Below the pieces are notes generated by a model, which did no database searches, was not told the DNA's origin, and saw nothing but the letters and a program-made list of their open reading frames with translations. Position numbers and translations under genes: made by a program. A stretch of 64,000 bases of DNA from Chitinophagales bacterium (lineage in GTDB: Bacteria; Bacteroidota; Bacteroidia; Chitinophagales; UBA2359). Each line of letters starts with the position of its first letter. Position 1 is the first letter of the stretch. Where the stretch lies: positions 1 to 64,000 of the forward strand of contig JAHDFD010000012.1 in assembly GCA_020628375.1 (NCBI GenBank), read 5' to 3'. Below are positions 42,824 to 57,800 of the stretch, piece after piece.

Positions 42824-45800
42824 ATGAAAAATATTTATTCAGTTTTAATCGGATGCTTGCTGTTTACCTCAACACAGCTTAGTTTACTAGGACAAAACCA
42901 AACTGGCTGTCCGGGTGATCCAACAGTGGTTATAAGAACCTATGAGGTTACCGATGCTTCCGGTAATACAGAAACCTGCGAACATCGTATCACAATCATT
43001 GATGATACACCACCGGAAATATTCTGTCCGGGTAATTTGTTTGCTGAGTGTTCTATTACCGAACAAGCAGCTTATGCGAACTATGCAGCATTTACGGCAG
43101 CAGGTGGTACAGCCAATGATAATTGTGGAATAAATGAAAACTCATTTACACTTTTATCTGAAACTTCAGATGGTAATACCTGCCCCGAAACTGTAACCAG
43201 AATTTATAGAATAGCAGATCAATGTGGTAATACTTCCACCTGTACACAGTTGATCGTTATTAATAATCAAACATCTCCCTCAATAGTTTGCCCAAGCGAT
43301 TATATGGTCGATTGTTTTGCAGATATTAGTGTAGATGTAAACGATGCTACTTTCACGACAACCTGTCCTAATCCGACAACCGCTGTTGCAGGACCAACAC
43401 TTATTGGTGGAAAGGCAAATTGTCCGGGAGCATTGTATGAAGTTGAATATGCTGTTACCGATAATTGTGGCGTTACAGAGCGTTGTAGTCAGTTTGTTTC
43501 TATTCGTCCGAATATGATGACCATTTCGTGTCCGGCAGATCAAAACTTAGCTTGTGGGGCGGCTTTACCAACACCCAATACGGCTTTAGTAACAGTAAAT
43601 ATGAATTTATGCCCTGCTGAAAATGCTGTAACGGTAGAATTTATTTCTGATGCCTCTAATGGAGCAAGTAATTGTGGTACAAATGCTGAAATTATTTATA
43701 GAACTTATAAGGCAACAGATGCTTGTGGTAATACTGCTTTCTGTACACAAACATTTACTTACACAGCAAATACAAATATCCCCGCAATAACAACATGTCC
43801 GGGAGACCTAACGATAACACCCACCGACGATCTTTGTAATGGTGTTGTTCCTGATATGACTGCTAGTCTTGTAGCATCAGATGATTGTACAGCATCAACT
43901 GATCTAATAATTTCCCAAAGTCCGGTTGCAGGAACCTTATTTGGTTTCAGCGAAGGAGATACGCAAATAGTAACTTTTACAGTAACAGATGAATGTGGGC
44001 AAACCAATACTTGTACTGCTACACTTACTTATGATGCAATCGATATTCCTTTTGATTTTGAAGTTGATGTAGATAACGAAACAAACTGTGATGCAGGTGA
44101 TGGACAGATTATTACTGCTGCAACACTTGCCGATGAGTATTCAATAGATGGTGGTTTAACCTGGCAAACTTCAGGTACATTTACCGGACTTTCAGCGGGT
44201 ACTTATGTAGTAATTGCTAAAAATATAGTCGGAACCTGTGAAGCGGTTACAGAGCCACAAGTGGTAACCATAACCGCCCCTTCTGCACCAATAATTATAG
44301 ATGCAGTTGGAACAGATCCTTCTAATTGTAATCAGGCAGATGGAACTATTACGGTAACAGCATCAGGTGGATCGGGAAGTTATGAATACTCTATAGACAA
44401 TGGAGCAACATGGACGAATACAACCGGAAATTTTACTGGTCTTTCTGGAGGAACTTATACTATATTAGTCAGAAATGCCGCTGATGATTCATGTGTTACC
44501 CAATATGCTAGTGTTGTATTAGTAGATCCTGTTGCACCAATAATCGATTCAGTAATCGCTACTGATATAAGTGATTGTGGCTTAACCGATGGAACTATTG
44601 ATATTAATGCAAGCTCTACAGCTGGCAATAGTCTTGAATATTCAATAGATAATGGGGCAACATGGCAAACAGGTAATATTTTCATCAACTTATCTTCAGG
44701 CACTTATAATGTAATAGTCAGAAATGCAGATGGGACTTGTCCTGTTACAGCTTTAGCAACCATCAATACCTTAATTGAACCAAATATAACAACAGTAAGC
44801 CCTACTGACCCTTCAGAATGTGGTGCCACAGATGGCTCAATTATAATTACAGCAAGTGGTCCATCAGGAACACTTGAATATTCCATTAATAATGGAGCAA
44901 CCTGGCAAGCATCGAACAGCTTTAGTAGTTTGCCTGCCGGAGAATATGATATTATTGTTCGCTATGACGATGGAACCTGTGAGGTTCAGCACAGTACGCA
45001 GATAATATTAGATGATGGATGTTTTTATTGCCCGGATCTGAATACAATACATGCAGATCAGGAAGATGTTTGCTCAGATGAAAATGTAAACTTTGTAGTA
45101 AGTGTTGATGCAAACCTAAGTGGAGAAACGATCAATTATCTGATCGTGAATCCTGGAGCTTCAATAAATCCATATACTTACATTCCGGGAGCGAATGACA
45201 TTACAGGTTCAGCAGTAGCTATTGGTAATATTCTGAATTTTACAGAAGCTATGCCTGAAAATACTACTTGTGGAATGAACAGTGTTCAGATATATGCTTA
45301 TTTATCTGATGATGCAAAAACGAATTTGAGTTTAGATGCGGATTGTAATCCTTTTGTTGCAACCACAGTGAACATTTGGCCGGATATGAGCAACGTTACC
45401 ATTCAGGTAACTGAAGAAAATTGTATTGCTACTTTTCAGGCACTTTGTAATGGCACGGCTTCTGACTTTACAGTTAGTCCAAGCAGTTATGTAATTCCTG
45501 AAGGGATAGATCCAGCTGTTGGAACACCTACCTTGACTATAAGTGGAGGCGTTGGAAGTGATTGCCCGGCGATTGCCTATACCACAGTTGATCTTCCTTT
45601 ATGCGAACCACAATGCCCTGAAATTTATGATGCGCAATTAGATGCAGAGTCTGTATGTGAAGGTACAGGAACTGATATAACCATTTCAGTTGAACCCAAT
45701 TTAGTAGGCGTACCTTTAACCATTGCTTATGGAAATGCAAATGAAGGGGTTATTACCTCTGTTTATTCTGTTCCACCTGCAAATGTTTTGAATAACAACT

Positions 45801-48800
45801 TTACTGTATCAGCAATTACAGGTGTTGGAACATATAGTATTCCGGCGTTACCAGCTAACACAAGCTGTACACCTGATAATTATGTAGTATATGTTTATGT
45901 TTCAAACCCTGCAACAGCAGGAACAAATGGAACAAGTTTGGCAAATAACTGTCAGCCTTTGGCTTATACCAATGTACTGGTATGGCCCAATCCGGATGAT
46001 ATGACTATAACAGCAACAACAATAGAGTGTGTAACCTTTTTTGAAGTTGATGATTGTCCCGGTTATGAAGTGAGTCCGGAATTTTATGCTGCTGATGAAG
46101 GAGATGCAGCAACAAGTCAGGCAGTTGTGATATTGCCTCCTGACAATAGTCCGTGTGCCCCTTCAACACCAGATAATATCGCAATTCCTGAATGTGTACC
46201 AAGTTGTCCTGAGATCAATGATATTCAGTTAGATGCTGAAACAGTTTGTGAAGGTCAGGCAACAACATTAAGTATTACAACATCGGGACATTTTCTGATG
46301 GGCGAATTATTAACCGTTGCTTATGGTAATGCTAATGAAAGTGTGATAGCAGATGTCTATAATAATACACCTAACACTGTGATCAGTTCTGCGGTAATTG
46401 CTACAATGGGAACAACATCTGTAAATACCGGGGCTTTTCCAGCTAATAATACTTGTGATCCTGTAAACTATATTGTTTACGCTTATATAACAAATCCTGA
46501 TACAGCAGGTCCCAACGACTCTGCTTTAGATCCTTCTTGTCGACCTGTTGCGTGGACGAATGTAACCGTTTGGCCTAATCCGGCAGATATGACTCCTACT
46601 GTGATCTTAACAGATGATTGTGTGAGTTATTTCGGAGTGCTAGAATGCCCTGAATATGAAGTTAATCCGGAAATATATGCAGCCAATGAAGGAGATGGTG
46701 CAAGTAATGTTGCCGTTCAGGTACTAGCAGATCCTGCTAGCCCATGTTCAGATGCAGCTTCTGTGAACCTTGCGGTACCTGCATGTGCCTCAGAATGTCC
46801 AGACCTTACAACGATCCAATTAGATGCAAACTCATTTTGTGAAGCAGATGCAACGGACATTGTTGTTACAACCGATGCGAGTTTAATAGGTAATAACCTG
46901 ACCATAGCTTATGGAAACGTGAATGAAGCAGCTGTGCCATTCGTATATGCGGCAGCACCTGCAAATATTATAACAACTACAGCTTTGGTACAAAATGTAG
47001 GTGGAATTGGCTCTGCAACCGTTCCTGCAGTAAGTATTCCGGCTAATACGACTTGTAATACACAAACCTACTTTTTCTATGCATATATAACAGATCTTAC
47101 AACAGCCGGACCAGGAAATTCTCCGCTACCTGCCGATTGTCAACCGGTTATTTATACACAAATAACTGTATTCCCTGATCCTTCTGATTTAACACCAATT
47201 GTAACCAATACAGAAGATTGTATCAGTTATTTTGGCGTTTTGGAATGTCCTGAATTTGAAGTGAATCCTGAATTCTATATAGCTAATGAAGGAGATTTAA
47301 CGACTACAACGAATGTTGCAGTATTATCAGACCCTTCTAATCCATGTGCCGATGCAACAGCTGTACCGGTTACTGTACCCGCGTGTGATCCGGCATGCCC
47401 TGAAATTTACGATATTCAATTAGATGCAGAAGCTATCTGTGAAGTAAGTGGCGTAAATATTACTGTGGTAACAGAAGATCTTTTGATCGGAGAAGAGTTA
47501 ACCATTGCTTACGGAAATCCAAATCAGCCGGTAATTACTGATCCATATTCAACTCCACCAGCGAATATTATTGTTGCAAATGAAATAGTTGTGGCTTCAG
47601 CGGGTAATGGTGTAGTTAATGTTCCTTCAGGAAACTTCCCTGCAAATAATACTTGTGATCCTCAAAATTATATCATCTACGTTTATGTGTCAGATTTGAG
47701 TACTGCGGGACCAGGAGCAACTGCCCTTCCTCCTGATTGCAGACCGATTGCTTATTCTTCTGTAACAGTTTGGCCGGATCCGGCTGAAATGACCGTTGGA
47801 ATTGCATTCACAGAAGATTGTTTAACCATTTTTGAAGTGGTTGACTGTCCGGCTTATCAACCTAACCCAAAATTCTATATTGCACCTGATGGTTCTGATG
47901 CAGCCGATATAGATGTTCAGATATTAGCCGATCCGGCAAGTCCGTGTGCTGATAGTGATGTAACTCAAATAACAGTACCCGCTTGTGTAGTTGACTGCCC
48001 GGATATTACAGATATTCAATTAAACGAAGAAATCATTTGTGAAAATGGAAATACACAAATAACCGTTACGGTTGATACAGAACTTGTTGGTGAAACATTG
48101 ACTTTCGCCTATGGAACAGCTAATGAAGGGGTACTTACAAATGTATATAATACTGCACCTGGTAATATCATTTCTACTAATGTATTAATAACAAATAATG
48201 GTGGAACTGGTATTGCTACTTTAGCTTCTGGAACACTACCGGCAAACAATAGCTGCGAACCAGAAAACTATATCGTTTATGCCTATTTAACCGATCCGGG
48301 TACAGCAGGTCCTTTAGATTCAGCATTGCCTGATGATTGCCGACCGGTTATATATACCAATTTTACAATTTATCCCGACCTGACCGATGTTACAATAACA
48401 ACAAACGTTGAAAATTGTATTGCTACTTTTACACCTGTTTGCCCGAATGGTACAAATAGTGGTGTTACAGTAAGCCCTTCAAGTTTTGTAATTCCGGAAG
48501 CAAGCGACCCAGCGGCAGGGGTACCAACTTTAACCATTAGTGGAGGTGTATCAAGTCCTTGTGCCGATGTTCAAATCACTAATATCGATTTACCTTATTG
48601 TGAACCGGATTGTGCAATTTTTATTTCAGTTGAAACAACTAACCCAAGTGATTGTGGTGTTTCAGATGGAACAATTACAGTAAATGCTACCGGCGGATTG
48701 CCTCCTTATAATTTTTCAAATGATGGTGGTTTAACTTGGCAACCATCTAATTTATTCACGAATTTATCCGGAGGGACGTATGATGTCGTAGTTCAGAATG

Positions 48801-51800
48801 CAGACCTTAGTTGTCAGGTTACCTACCCGAATGTAATTTTAGAAGATAAGGTTGCACCTGTAATCATTAATGTTAGTTCAACCAATGTAAGTGACTGTAG
48901 TGCCAATGATGGAACGATAACTATTTTAGCAAATACTGATCAAAGTGTAGAATATTCTATTGATGGTGGAACGACTTTCCAATCTTCAAATTACTTTGAT
49001 AATTTAGATGCAGGAACTTATCAGATCGTTGTTAGAAATATAGATGGAACTTGTGAAGTAACAAGTGCTGATATTATAATTACTGAACCTATTGCACCAG
49101 TTATAAATGGAGTAATTGGTATTGACCCAAGTGATTGTGATACGGAAGATGGTTCTATCACGATCAGTGCTATAGGTGGAAGTGGTACTTATGAGTATTC
49201 TATCGATGGAGGGTTCAGTTGGCAAACAGGAAACAGTTTTACAAATTTAGGAGCTGGTTCTTATAATATTTTAATCCGAAATTTAGATGGAACTTGTGAA
49301 GTTGCAGGTAATACTGAAATGCTAACGGCACCAGATGCACCAATTATTACCAATGTGGCAGCTACAAATCCTAGCGATTGTAATTTAAGCGATGGAAACA
49401 TTACCATTACCGCTTCTGGAGGCAGCGGAAGCTTAGAATATTCTATCGATGGAGGATTAACATGGCAACCAAGTAATACTTTTACAGGTTTAGACGCTTC
49501 CTCAAATCCTCATGAAATACAAGTAAGAAATGTAATTGGCGAATCGTGTGTTGTTACTGGTTCAGTTATCATTTTAGAAGATAAAATAGCTCCAATTGTT
49601 ACCAATGTAGTATCAAGTAATGTAAGCGACTGTAGTTTAACCGATGGAACAATAACAATAACAGCTAATGCTTCGCAAAGTATAGAGTATTCTATTGATG
49701 GTGGAGCAACTTTCCAATCTTCCAACTACTTTGACAACTTAGCCGCTGGCACCTATAACATTACCATCAGAAACGTAGATGGTACTTGTGAATTAGATGA
49801 TGCATTGGTTATCATTACAAGCCCTATTGCACCTATTATAACAAATATAAATAGTACAGATCCAAGTGATTGTGGAATAAACGATGGAAACATTACCATT
49901 TCTTCAGCAGGAGTTGGCGCAATAGAATACTCAATTGACGGTGGATTTACCTGGCAAGCAGGAAATACATTTACCAATCTAGGACCTGGTTCATACAACA
50001 TTATTATACGAAATGATGATGGAACTTGTCAGGTAAGTGGTGGCGTTGAAATATTAACCGCTCCTGATGCACCCATTATTACGAATGTAGCATACACCGA
50101 TCCGACAGATTGTAATTTAACGGATGGTACAATTACTATTACGGCTATTGGAGGAAGTGGAAGTTATGAATATTCTATTGACGGAGGTTTAACATGGACG
50201 AACACAACCGGTGTTTTTACTGGATTAGATGCTTCCGGTAATCCTTATGAAATAATCGTAAGAAATGCTGCTGATAATTCTTGTGAAGTTATAGGCTCAA
50301 TAGTTATGATTGAAGATAAAGTAGCACCAATAATTACGAGTGTAACAGCAACTAACATCACAGATTGTGATATAGATAATGGAACAATTACCATTCTGGC
50401 AGATGCAACACAAAGTGTAGAATATTCTATTGATGGAGGAACAACTTTCCAATCTTCAAACTATTTTGATAACCTAAGCGCTGGAACTTATTTGATACGT
50501 GTAAGAAATGTAGATGGAACCTGTACAGTTTCTGCAGCAAATGTTACGATAACCGAACCAAGTCTGCCTGTAATTAATAGTGCAAGTTCGACAAACCCAA
50601 CTGATTGTGGAACAGCTAATGGTTCCATAATAGTTTCTGCTACCGGAGGTATTCTGGAATATTCCATCGATGGTGGTTTGAACTGGCAACCAAGTAATGC
50701 TTTCACTGGTTTAGGGCCGGGAACCTATAATATTTCTGTTAGAAATGACGATGGAACCTGTGAAGTGCTTTATACGAACAATCCGTTGATCTTAACTGCT
50801 CCGGATGCACCGATCATTATTAATACTGCATTCACTGACCCAACAGAATGTGGTGTGAATGATGGTACAATTGATATTACAGCGATCGCTGGTAATCCAC
50901 CTTTGGAATACTCAATTGATGGTGGAATTAGCTGGCAGACGTCAAGCTCTTTCACCGGATTAGACGGTGGAATATATCAGATCCGTGTTCGTAACCAAGG
51001 GCTTCCTGCTAGTTGTGAGGTTACTTATCCGAACGTTATCTTAACAGATAAAGTAGCTCCGACAATTACAAGTGTAAGCAGTACCAATATCGATGATTGT
51101 GGTGAAACAAACGGAACGATAACCATATTGGCAAATGCTGATCAAAGTATCGAATATTCGATCGATGGCGGAGCAACTTTCCAGTCTTCAAATTACTTCG
51201 ATAATTTATCTGCCGGATCTTATGATATTATAATTAGAAATGTAGATGGAACCTGTGAAGTAAATGGTTCTACAGAAATAATAACGACACCTACACTACC
51301 GATCATTACAGATATTGCTTCTTCTGATCCAAGTAATTGTGATGTAAATGATGGGCAGATCGTTATAACAGCAAATGGAATAGATGGAGCTTTAGAATAT
51401 AGTATCGATGGAGGTCTGAACTGGCAATCTTCAAATGTGTTCACAGGTTTAGGTACAGGTTCTTATAATATAATCGTTCGTTATACAGATGGAACTTGTG
51501 CGGTGAGCAGTGTAGATAATCCACTAGTATTAACTGTACCAAATGCACCAGAAATCACGAATGTATCTTTTACAAATCCGAGCGATTGTGGATTGACAGA
51601 TGGAACAATAACCATTTCAGCAATCAATGGAACAGGAACACTGGAATATTCGATCGATGGAGGACTTAATTATCAAACATCGAATATTTTCACTGGATTA
51701 ATGGGTGGAACTTATCAGATAATTGTGAGGAATCAAGGACCTCCACCAAGCTGTGAGGTTAGTTACTTCAATATAATATTAACCAATAAAGTTGCGCCTT

Positions 51801-54800
51801 TAATAACAAGTGTTACCGCTTCAAATATTTCAGAATGTGAAGCTGATGATGGAACAATAACTATTTTAGCTGATGCTGACCAAAGCGTTGAATACTCCAT
51901 TGATGGAGGAACAACTTATCAGTCATCTAACTATTTCGATAATCTGGAGGCAGGTGTTTATACCATAACTGTACGTAATGTTGATGGAACTTGTGAAGTT
52001 ACTTATAATACAACGATAGAGATTACAGAACCCGACCAACCTGTAATTCAGGGAGTTTTAAGCGCGAATCCATCAAATTGTGGGGTAAATGATGGAACAA
52101 TTACAATTACTGCTATTGGTGGAAGTGGAGTTTACGAATACTCCATAGACGGAGGTTTTAACTGGAACAGTTCGAATGCCTTTACCAACTTAGGTCCGGG
52201 GACTTATAATATACTTATCAGAAATGCCGATGGAACTTGTGAAGTTGCTTATACGAGCAACCCGGTGTTTTTAATTGCACCTAATGCACCAATCATAGTA
52301 GATGTTTCTTTTACTGATCCAACAGAATGTGGAATTAATGATGGAACTATTTCAATTACTGCTTTAGCAGGAAGTGGATCGTATGAATACTCAATAGATG
52401 GTGGTTTAACATGGCAAACGTCTAATACTTTTACTGGCTTAGATGGAGGTACTTATTCAATTTTTGTAAGGAATATTGATGATACATGTGAAGTGCAGGG
52501 AGCATTTGTTGAATTGACAGATAAAACTCAACCAATCATTACAGATATAAGCAGTACTAATGTCACAGATTGTGGTATTAGTGATGGAACAATTACTGTA
52601 TTTGCAGATGCCGGACAAAGTATTGAATATAGTATTGATGGAGGTATAACATGGCAAAGTTCAAATTACTTTGATAACCTTCAAGGTGGCTTATACGAAG
52701 TAACAGTAAGAAATATTGACGGTACTTGTGAAGCCAGTGAACAAGATATCTTGATTACAACTCCGATTGCTCCGGTTATTAATCTGATCACTGTAAATGA
52801 CCCTTCAGATTGTGGAGAAGCAGATGGTCAGATGACTATTACTGCTACATTCAATCCTGCTACCGGAATAGAATACTCAATTGATGGTGGTATAACTTGG
52901 CAAGCATCTAACACTTTTACCAATTTAAGCGCAGGAACCTATGTCGTTGCTATCAGAAATGGTGATGAAACCTGTTTGGTCTTTAATCCGGTGGATATCA
53001 TATTGAACGATAATTGTGGACCAATCGATGATTGCCCGGATATCAATAGTGTTTTGGCAATGCAAACAGATATTTGTTCTGGTCAGGATGGTGATTTTAT
53101 AATAAATACCGATGAATCGTTAAATGGAGAGCTGCTTAACTATGTATTGGTTAACCCTGCAGCCAATCTGAACCCTTATACATTAGCAGAAACAGGATTC
53201 GTACAAGTGAATGATCAAACAGCTTCTATTCAGATAGAAATGCCTGAAAATACTACTTGTGATGTGTTTAATGTTGAAGTATACGTTTATCTCGATGATA
53301 CAACGATCAACAATCTAGGGCTCGACGCCGATTGTACGCCTTTCGTTGCAACGAATATAACGATCTGGCCTGACCCTATAAATATGTTACCAGAGATCTC
53401 TGCAAGTAACGGATGTGCGATAGCACTTACTTCTGATTGCCCTTCTTATTTTACTAGCCCTTCAATTGTGATACTTGAACCAGGGCAAACCGGAAGTGCA
53501 ACACAATCAGTAACGATCAATGCTCCTGAAGGAAGTCCATGTAATGATTTTGTAACGACTATTGATTTAAGTGCTGAATTTTGTGAGCCTGGTTGTGAAT
53601 TATTCTGTCCGGGAAGTATCGACCGTTGTGTAGATAGCAATAATTGTATTTGGACAGCAGATACAGCTTTGGACCCAATATTAACTGACTGTAATGATGT
53701 TTCATTATTATATGCCGTACTTGGACCAGATGGAAGTCCGACTTCAGGTGCAAATACTTTAGAAGATTTTGAGTTTGAATTAGGTATCAGTACGGTAATT
53801 TGGGTGTTAACCGATAATACAAATCCAGCGATCAGAACTCAATGTTCATTTACGGTGAATATTTCAGATTGTGAAGCACCTCAGATTTTAACTTGCCCCA
53901 ATGATACACTCGATCCAATTTGTGGACGTGATAATTTAGATCTATGGTTGAACTCATTCAATGGAGTCGATAATTGTGATGATGATCTTTCTGTAACTTA
54001 TGTGTTATTAGAACAAGAAGAACTTTGTGCTAGCACTTTTTCAGCTACTTATGAATTTACCTTAACAGATGATTATGGAAATTCAACTTCTTGTATTGCA
54101 ACTTATGAAAATTTAGACAATACAGCTCCCGAAGTGTCTGCTCCTGAAGAGCTTATTATTTCTTGCGAGGATGATATATTTACTTTAGTTGAACCATGGT
54201 TAGGATCTGTCTTTACAGGTGATGATTGTAGCAGAATAGATCGGGTATTGAATACCTTGGATTTTGATGATCTGACAAATATTGACTTCTGTACCGCCGA
54301 TACTATTGAAGTCATGTTTACCGCTTTTGATGAGTGTGGGAATACCAATACCGGAATCTCAAGAATCATCATAGAAGAAGACGAAACTCCTCCTGTATTT
54401 GTAAATTGCCCTGATAATATTACCGTAGGTGTAGATGTAAGCGCGTGTACTGCGAATATCTCTTTCTCAACTCCTGTAGCAGAAGACTGCTCAGGAAGTA
54501 ACTTCAACAATGTAACAGTAACGCAAATTACTGGTATGCCTTCTGGTACTATTTTCCCATTCGGAGAAACATTAATCGAATTTGAAGCAGTAGATCCTTG
54601 TGGCAACGCTGACACTTGTTCGTTTATAATTAATGTTATAGATACCGATTCACCGCAAATTCTATGTCCTACTGCAGATATTTATGTTTGTGCCGATGCA
54701 GGAACTTGTTCTTGGGTTGGAGACCAACAATTACAGCCTATTTCTTTCTTCGAGAATTGCCCTGAATTTGTGGTTTTCCACGAAATTACAGGAGCAACCG

Positions 54801-57800
54801 AACAAACCGGAGGAGGAACGGCAGTTGGCGAAAACCTGAATATTGGTTTCAATACGATTACTTACACTATTCTTGGAGGTGATCAGAGTGAATTTGCTAC
54901 TTGTTCTTTCAATGTAATCGTTGAAGATTGTGAAGCACCCGATATCACTTGTTCTGATATAGTTGTTGATTGTGGGGCTGAAGATATAGAAGGTTGGGCA
55001 ACGAATATTATTAATACGGCTGATGATCTGTGTGGAATCACAACCGTAGATTACCAACTATTCAACGATATTAGTGCATGTGGAAATACAATTAATCAGG
55101 TTTACGAATTTACAGTTACAGATGAAGCAGGAAATTCAACTACTTGTTATGCTAACTATAAATCTATAGATACCATCAAGCCAAATCTGAATATTCCTCA
55201 GAATTTAACATTGAATTGTGGAGATGATATGGTAGCAATGGCAATTGATTGGGTTAATTCAGCAAATGCAAATGATGCTTGTGGAATTACTGAGTTGGCA
55301 AATAATTTCAATTATAATTCACTAAGCACTGCTTGTAATGGAACTACAATACCTGTAAGCTTTACGGCTTTTGATGAATGTGGAAATGATAGTACAGCTG
55401 TTGCCAATATCATTATTGCACCAGATACTACACCTCCTGTATTTATCAATTGCCCTGCAAATATGATCGTGAATACCGATGCTGATATTTGCACGGCTAA
55501 TATTATTTATTCTACGCCAATTGCTGAAGATTGTAATGGTGTAGCTGTAACCTTTACGTCTGGTATTCCTTCAGGACAAGCTTTCCCCATTGGTACAACC
55601 GATATTGTTTTCACCGCTACAGATGTTTGTGGATTGACAACGACCTGTGAATTCAGTATTACCGTTATTGATTCTCAAAACCCTGAAATTGTTTGTCCGA
55701 GCAGTATCAACGTGTGTAATGATGATAACGCATGCTTCTGGACAGCTGATACTTCTGCTGATCCGACCTATGCCGATTGCTTAACAACTAATCTGAACTA
55801 CGTTATCAATAATCCTGATGGAACTACTGTTACCGGTGATGGCTTGATCTCAGAAGATATGTACGAATTCCAATTGGGGTCGAGTTCTGTAAGCTACTTT
55901 ATAAATGATGGAACGAATAGCACTTCGTGTAACTTCACTGTGAATGTACAGAATTGTACTGAAGGATATTTTGACTTGCCGAGTTTCTGGTGTCAGAACG
56001 ATTCTATATATGATTTTGAAATCGGAACGAACTTATTTGCTTCACCTGCAAGTGCAAGCATAACAATGGTTTCCGATCCGGTTGGTTTTATCAGTGGAAG
56101 CGGAACAGCATGGCAATTCGATCCGGCGGGAGGTATTCTGAATAATCCAAATGACGGAACATCAACTGTAAATATTACCTTAACTGTTGATAATGGTGCA
56201 GCTTGTACTATTAGTTACACACAAGAGGTAGTTGTGAACCAATCAGGAAATGCAGATTTCTTCCTGCCAACTGCTTATTGTGAAGCTGCCGGAATAATCG
56301 CACTGGATTTGGATAATACAGTGAACGATGGTATGGGAATGGAAACAATGATTGCTGAATATGTAACATGGTCAGGACCAGCAGTGGTTGAGAATGCTGA
56401 TGGTATTTCTGCAAGCTTTGATCCGAGTATATATGGTGAAGGAGTTTATGAAATTTGTGCAACAGTAGGTGCACCTGCCTGTGAGGAAACAGTATGTCAT
56501 ACTATAAGCGTAGGAGATGCTACAACTGCTATTATCAGCGATTTTACACAGTGTGCTAATCAAAGCGGCTTATTTTCTTTACTCGATATCATTGCACCTA
56601 CATCAACAATGGGGGGCACATTTACGCTTATGAATGTTGTAAATGGAGCAAATGTAGCATTGATGGATAATAATATTATCTATAATTACTCAAATTCCAC
56701 ATTCCCGATAATTATAGAAATCCAATACGGTTTCGATATAAATAATGATGGAGATTATGATGACCTTTGTGAGTCAGTCGATATGGCAACAATTACGATA
56801 ATCGAACAGCCCAATCCAAGCTTCGATCTACCTTCTTCATTCTGTGAATTAGATGATTTTGGTAATAATATTACTTATGACCTTACGGACTATCTGACAA
56901 GTGAAACTTACAGTATTACAAGTAATTATACTTATGGCTGGGAAATCGTTTCAGGACCAGCTACGATCAATGCCGAAGGAACTGTTTTCGATCCGAATGG
57001 AATTGGATTGGTTACCATTCAATTGACCGATACTATTTCAGAAAATAGCCTGAATTGTATTGCTCAATGGCAGGAAACTATTCTGATCGAATCTTTCCCT
57101 TGTAGTGGAGATTGTGGTGAGGCTGAAGATTTAGACATTCAGGATAATGTTATTTGTGCCACAGAAATACTAACATTAAATATCATTAATGATGGAGAAG
57201 TTGTCTATCCGGATAATGATGGAAACTTACTTGGTGATTATTACTTAGATGTTACTACTGATGATAACTTTAATCCTTATACAGATACACCTGTTAACAG
57301 AATTGTATGGGGTAATGATTTGTCAGAAGGAACAGACTTAGGAACTTTATTCTTTGGTGAAAATACGATTTCAGGTTTAGCTGGTTTAGGTATAGAAGCA
57401 AACGAGGTATATTATTTGTATGGTTCTGTTTGGGAAGATGATGGAAGCATTCCTTTAGTAGAATGTAGAGATGTAACACCTGCAAGCCCGTTCATTGTTT
57501 TAGATCCGATCATTATTGATGCCACTGACTGTGCTTGTAATAATAATGAAACAGATCAGTTCAATGGAACACATGCAATTACGATTACGCCAAATGGAGG
57601 AGCGCCAGTAGCATTCGATTCGTTGGATGTATTTATGGCAGCAAGTTTTGGAATAGGAGAAAACTATACTTGGACTGGTTATGGAACTACGCCAACAAGT
57701 GGTACTGCCAACAATGGAGAAAGTTTTGACATAACTGTTTTTGATGGACAGCCTTGGGCGATTACCATAACAGATAATCAAGGTTGTGAAAAAACGATCA

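Noticed and set aside
45029..53020. Regular direct repeats considered as a CRISPR array
   Set aside because: Repeat units are hundreds of bases, coding and in frame, with no short identical repeats alternating with unique spacers.
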